From Streptomyces roseolus (GTDB lineage Bacteria > Actinomycetota > Actinomycetes > Streptomycetales > Streptomycetaceae): DNA of 64,000 nt. The stretch covers positions 1 through 64,000 of the forward strand of contig NZ_BMTV01000028.1 of assembly GCF_014649855.1 (NCBI RefSeq), given 5' to 3'. Both the position numbers and the translations under genes were made by a program. Below the pieces are notes generated by a model. The model had not been told where the DNA came from. It made no database searches and worked only from the letters and a program-made list of their open reading frames with translations. The stretch's first letter is position 1. The number at the start of each line of letters is the position of its first letter. This document shows, piece after piece, positions 61,376-64,000 of the stretch.

Positions 61376-63007
61376 TTGCCCACCGCCGTCTCCTCCGCCT
61401 CCCCCTCGCCCTCCGTCCCCTCTCCGCCCGCGCCCCGGTCGCGCGCCCTGATGCCCGACTGGCTGCGTGACCCCCGGGTCTGGCGTACCGAAGTGCTGGC
61501 GGGGCTCGTCGTCGCCCTGGCGCTGATCCCCGAGGCCATCGCCTTCTCGGTGATCGCCGGCGTCGATCCGGCGCTCGGGCTCTTCGCCTCGTTCACGATG
61601 GCCGTGACCACCGCGATCGTCGGCGGCCGACGGGCGATGATCTCGGCCGCCACCGGAGCCGTCGCCCTCGTCATCGCGCCGGTGAGCCGGGAGCACGGCG
61701 TCCCGTTCCTCATCGCCACCGTCGTCCTCGCGGGCCTCTTCCAGATCGCGCTGGGGATCGTGGGAGTGGCGAAGCTGATGCGGTACGTCCCCCGCCCGGT
61801 GCTGGTCGGCTCGGTGAACTCGCTCGCCGCCCTGGTCTTCCTGGCCCAGCTCCCCGAGACCCGGAACGTGCCGACGAGCGTGTACGGGCTGATCGCGGCC
61901 GGGATCGTCCTGCTCGTGCTCTTCCCCAAGGTGACGACCCTGGTGCCGGCGCCGCTCGTCACGATCACCGCCCTGACCCTGGTCACGGTGGCCGCCGGGA
62001 TCGCCGTGCCGACCGTCGGCGACCGGGGCGCGCTGCCGTCCGCGCTGCCCGTGCCGGGCCTGCCCGACGTGCCCTTCACGCTCGGCACGCTGGCGACGAT
62101 CGCGCCGTACGCCCTCGCCGTGGCCCTCGTCGGCCTGGTCGAGTCGCTGCTCACCGCGAAGCTCGTCGACGACCTCACCGACACGTCGTCGAGCAAGCGG
62201 CGCGAGTCGATCGGGCAGGGCGTCGCGAACGTCGTCACCGGCCTGTTCGGCGGGATGGGAGGCTGCGCCGTGATCGGCCAGACGATGATGAACGTGAAGG
62301 TGGCGGGCGCCAGGACCCGGCTCTCCACCTTCCTCTCCGGCGTGTTCCTGATGGTCCTGTGCGTGGTCCTCGGGCCGCTCGTCTCGCGGATACCCATGGC
62401 CGCGCTGGTGGCGGTCATGGTGATCGTGTCCGTCGCCGCCTTCGACTGGGAGTCGGTGGCCCCGCGCACCCTGCGGCGGACCCCCGCCGGGGAGACCGTC
62501 GTCATGCTGGTCACGCTGGCGTGCGTCCTGGTCTCCCACAACCTCGCCCTCGGTGTGGTGGTCGGCTCGGTCACCGCCGCCCTCGTCTTCGCCCGGAGGG
62601 TGGCGCGGCGCACGGAGGTCACCTCGGTGACCGACCCCGACGGGACGACCGTCGTCCACCGGGTGTCCGGCGAACTGTTCTTCGCCTCGGCCGAGGCGTT
62701 CGCCGAGCGCTTCGACCCCGCCGGCGACCCGGACCGGGTGGTGATCGACCTGTCCGCCGCCCACGTCTCCGACGCCTCCGCCGTGGCGGCGCTGGAGGCC
62801 GTGGAGGCGGCGTACGCCCGCCACGGCAAGACCGTCGAGCTCACCGGCCTCGCCCCGGCCGACGCCGCCCTCCGCGACCGCCTCGGCACGGGCATGAGCA
62901 CGGGCACGGGCGGAAGCGGAAGCGTGAGCACCGTCTCCGGGCCCGACGCCGGGGCCGGGGCCGGGGCCGGGGCCGGGGCCGGGGCCGGGGCCGTCTCAGG
63001 TCACTAG
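61376..63007 (+). CDS. SulP-family anion transporter with a STAS domain
   Basis: The 543-residue protein has about ten membrane helices, with the SulP-family segment WRTEVLAGLVVALALIPEAIAFSVIAGV near the start and GMGGCAVIGQTMMN in the middle. A cytoplasmic STAS domain is at about 420-500. It should transport sulfate or bicarbonate. The TTG at 61376 or the ATG at 61451 could be the start; neither has a strong site. The C-terminus carries an Ala-Gly dipeptide run encoded by a GGGGCC repeat. The stop overlaps the convergent MazG-like gene by 4 bp. Confidence 0.88.
   Translation: MPTAVSSASPSPSVPSPPAPRSRALMPDWLRDPRVWRTEVLAGLVVALALIPEAIAFSVIAGVDPALGLFASFTMAVTTAIVGGRRAMISAATGAVALVIAPVSREHGVPFLIATVVLAGLFQIALGIVGVAKLMRYVPRPVLVGSVNSLAALVFLAQLPETRNVPTSVYGLIAAGIVLLVLFPKVTTLVPAPLVTITALTLVTVAAGIAVPTVGDRGALPSALPVPGLPDVPFTLGTLATIAPYALAVALVGLVESLLTAKLVDDLTDTSSSKRRESIGQGVANVVTGLFGGMGGCAVIGQTMMNVKVAGARTRLSTFLSGVFLMVLCVVLGPLVSRIPMAALVAVMVIVSVAAFDWESVAPRTLRRTPAGETVVMLVTLACVLVSHNLALGVVVGSVTAALVFARRVARRTEVTSVTDPDGTTVVHRVSGELFFASAEAFAERFDPAGDPDRVVIDLSAAHVSDASAVAALEAVEAAYARHGKTVELTGLAPADAALRDRLGTGMSTGTGGSGSVSTVSGPDAGAGAGAGAGAGAGAVSGH
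62951..62992. repeat. GGGGCC hexanucleotide repeat, 7 copies
   Basis: Seven exact GGGGCC units run from 62951 to 62992 in frame within the SulP gene, giving a Gly-Ala run just before its stop. Such G-rich repeats are prone to slippage and can form G-quadruplexes. Confidence 0.9.
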
Positions 63008-63363
63008 GAGGCCGGGGGCTCCGTCCCCGCCCTGTCCGGTCGCCCGTCCGGCAGCGACCGCGCCGCCACCCGGCGCAGGTGGCGGGCGAAGACCTCGGAG
63101 GCGTCCGGGGTCAGGGTGCGCAGCGCGACCATGGCGGTGATGACGACGTCGCAGAGCTCGGCCTCGACGTCCTCCCAGGTGTGGCTGGTCCCCTTCCGGG
63201 GGTTCTGCCCGGTGGCCCCGATGACCGCCTGTGCCGCCTCCCCGACCTCCTCGGAGAGCTTGAGGACGCGGAGCAGGATCTCCTGCCCCGGCGGCAGGGA
63301 CTGATGGGCGGTGAGCCAGTCGTGGAGGCGGGTGACGGTCGTCCAGGTCTCTTCGTCGCTCAT
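63004..63363 (-). CDS. MazG-like nucleotide pyrophosphohydrolase
   Basis: The 119-residue protein has the MazG-like ExxE...ExxD pattern: LKLSEEVGEAAQAV and VEAELCDVVITAMVAL, the metal-binding sites of the all-alpha NTP pyrophosphatase fold. It should hydrolyse nucleoside triphosphates to monophosphates. It converges on and overlaps the SulP gene by 4 bp. Confidence 0.85.
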   Translation of the reverse strand: MSDEETWTTVTRLHDWLTAHQSLPPGQEILLRVLKLSEEVGEAAQAVIGATGQNPRKGTSHTWEDVEAELCDVVITAMVALRTLTPDASEVFARHLRRVAARSLPDGRPDRAGTEPPAS

Positions 63364-63474
63364 GCCGCCGCAGCCTGCCAGGTCCCCCCGGGCCGCGCCG
63401 AGCGCCGCCCGGGGGCCGGCGGGGGGCAGGAGGCGGCGCGGGCCGGTCGGCGCGCCCGCCGGGAGGCCCGGGGG

Positions 63475-63882
63475 TCAGGAGGCGGGCCGGTCCTCCTCCG
63501 CCGGGAGGTCCTGGGGGTACCAGCGGAGCTCGACGGTGTTGCCGTCCGGGTCCTTCACGTAGACGGACTGAGCCGAGCCCCGGGCGCCCCAGCGCGGGAC
63601 GGGACCCTCGACGACGTCGAAGGTGCCGGAGGCGATGACCTCCTGCCAGTCGAGCGGGTCGACGACGAGGCAGATGTGGTCCACGTTCGACTCGCCGCGG
63701 GGCCGGGAGAACAGGTCGATGACGGAGCCCTCGTCGATCCGCACGGACGGGAACGGCACCTTGCCCGCCCGCCACTCCTCGACCCGCTCCGGCGCGAGGC
63801 CGAGGGGGCCGGTGTAGAAGGCGAGGGCCCGCTCGACGTCGGTGACGTTGAGGACGAGGTGGTCGAAGGCTTTCACGCGCAT
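63475..63882 (-). CDS. VOC-family (glyoxalase-fold) protein
   Basis: The 135-residue protein has two VOC-type beta-alpha-beta units: FDHLVLNVTDVERALAFYTGPLGL and VYVKDPDGNTVELRWYP, with candidate metal ligands His, Asp/Glu and Glu (HLVLNV, NVDHICLVV, TVELRWY). It may be a metal-dependent dioxygenase, lyase or resistance-type binder. The ATG at 63882 is the start of the domain. The substrate is unknown. Confidence 0.88.
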   Translation of the reverse strand: MRVKAFDHLVLNVTDVERALAFYTGPLGLAPERVEEWRAGKVPFPSVRIDEGSVIDLFSRPRGESNVDHICLVVDPLDWQEVIASGTFDVVEGPVPRWGARGSAQSVYVKDPDGNTVELRWYPQDLPAEEDRPAS

Positions 63883-64000
63883 GCGGTGTCTCCCGTTGTT
63901 CCGTTCGATGGTGCGGTCGTACGGGAGCGATGCCCGGCGCGGCCCCGGCGCGCCCGCGCCCGCCGGTCCCCCGTACGCGCGCACGCGTGCCGCGGCCGGT

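Overview
This is a very GC-rich actinobacterial chromosome segment and almost certainly Streptomyces. The codon use, the many GTG and TTG starts, three 'conservon' signalling operons, the cytochrome P450s, a terpene synthase, a DUF6397-type protein and the SNF2/SWIM pair all fit that genus. No rRNA, tRNA or CRISPR array was seen.

Positions 1 to about 5750 are the right end of an integrated mobile element that continues off the left edge. It is visibly less GC-rich than the rest. It holds a partial gene, a TPR-like protein, an Lsr2-like nucleoid protein, small hypothetical and membrane proteins, an XRE-type regulator, a gene-poor stretch rich in palindromes, a small orphan gene and a large serine integrase. 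The element sits inside an ATP-dependent DNA ligase gene. The ligase 5' part (5751-7076) is intact up to the OB-fold domain and then stops within a few codons of the junction.

Positions 7164 to 18424 carry a DUF6397-like protein, conservon 1 (CvnA-B-C-D plus an extra Roadblock protein), an MHYT-domain membrane protein, a methyltransferase, two conserved hypotheticals, a MOSC protein and a fatty-acid desaturase. Positions 18928 to 23348 are a SNF2 helicase translationally coupled to a SWIM zinc-finger protein. Positions 23668 to 29198 are conservon 2, ending in an atypical P450 that converges on a class I terpene synthase. Next come a decayed AlkB-like gene, an HD hydrolase, a methyltransferase, a DUF1345 protein and an SDR. 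Positions 33835 to 39177 are conservon 3, ending in a P450 that lacks EXXR followed by a canonical P450.

From 39329 on the genes are mostly single: a PfkB kinase, CbiZ, a polysaccharide deacetylase, two PP2C (SpoIIE-type) phosphatases, a sigma-like membrane protein, a bacterial NO synthase, a TOPRIM protein, a lipoprotein, a STAS-like protein, an ABC exporter, an alpha/beta hydrolase, an arginine amidinotransferase-family enzyme, KatG, a ROK regulator, an SRPBCC protein, an AhpD-like protein, a SulP transporter, a MazG-like protein and a VOC protein.

The main themes are three G-protein-like signalling operons within about 31 kb, two of them fused to P450 output genes, a serine-integrase element that has broken a DNA ligase gene, and an arginine/NO/peroxide neighbourhood. 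Links between neighbouring genes beyond operon overlap are inference.
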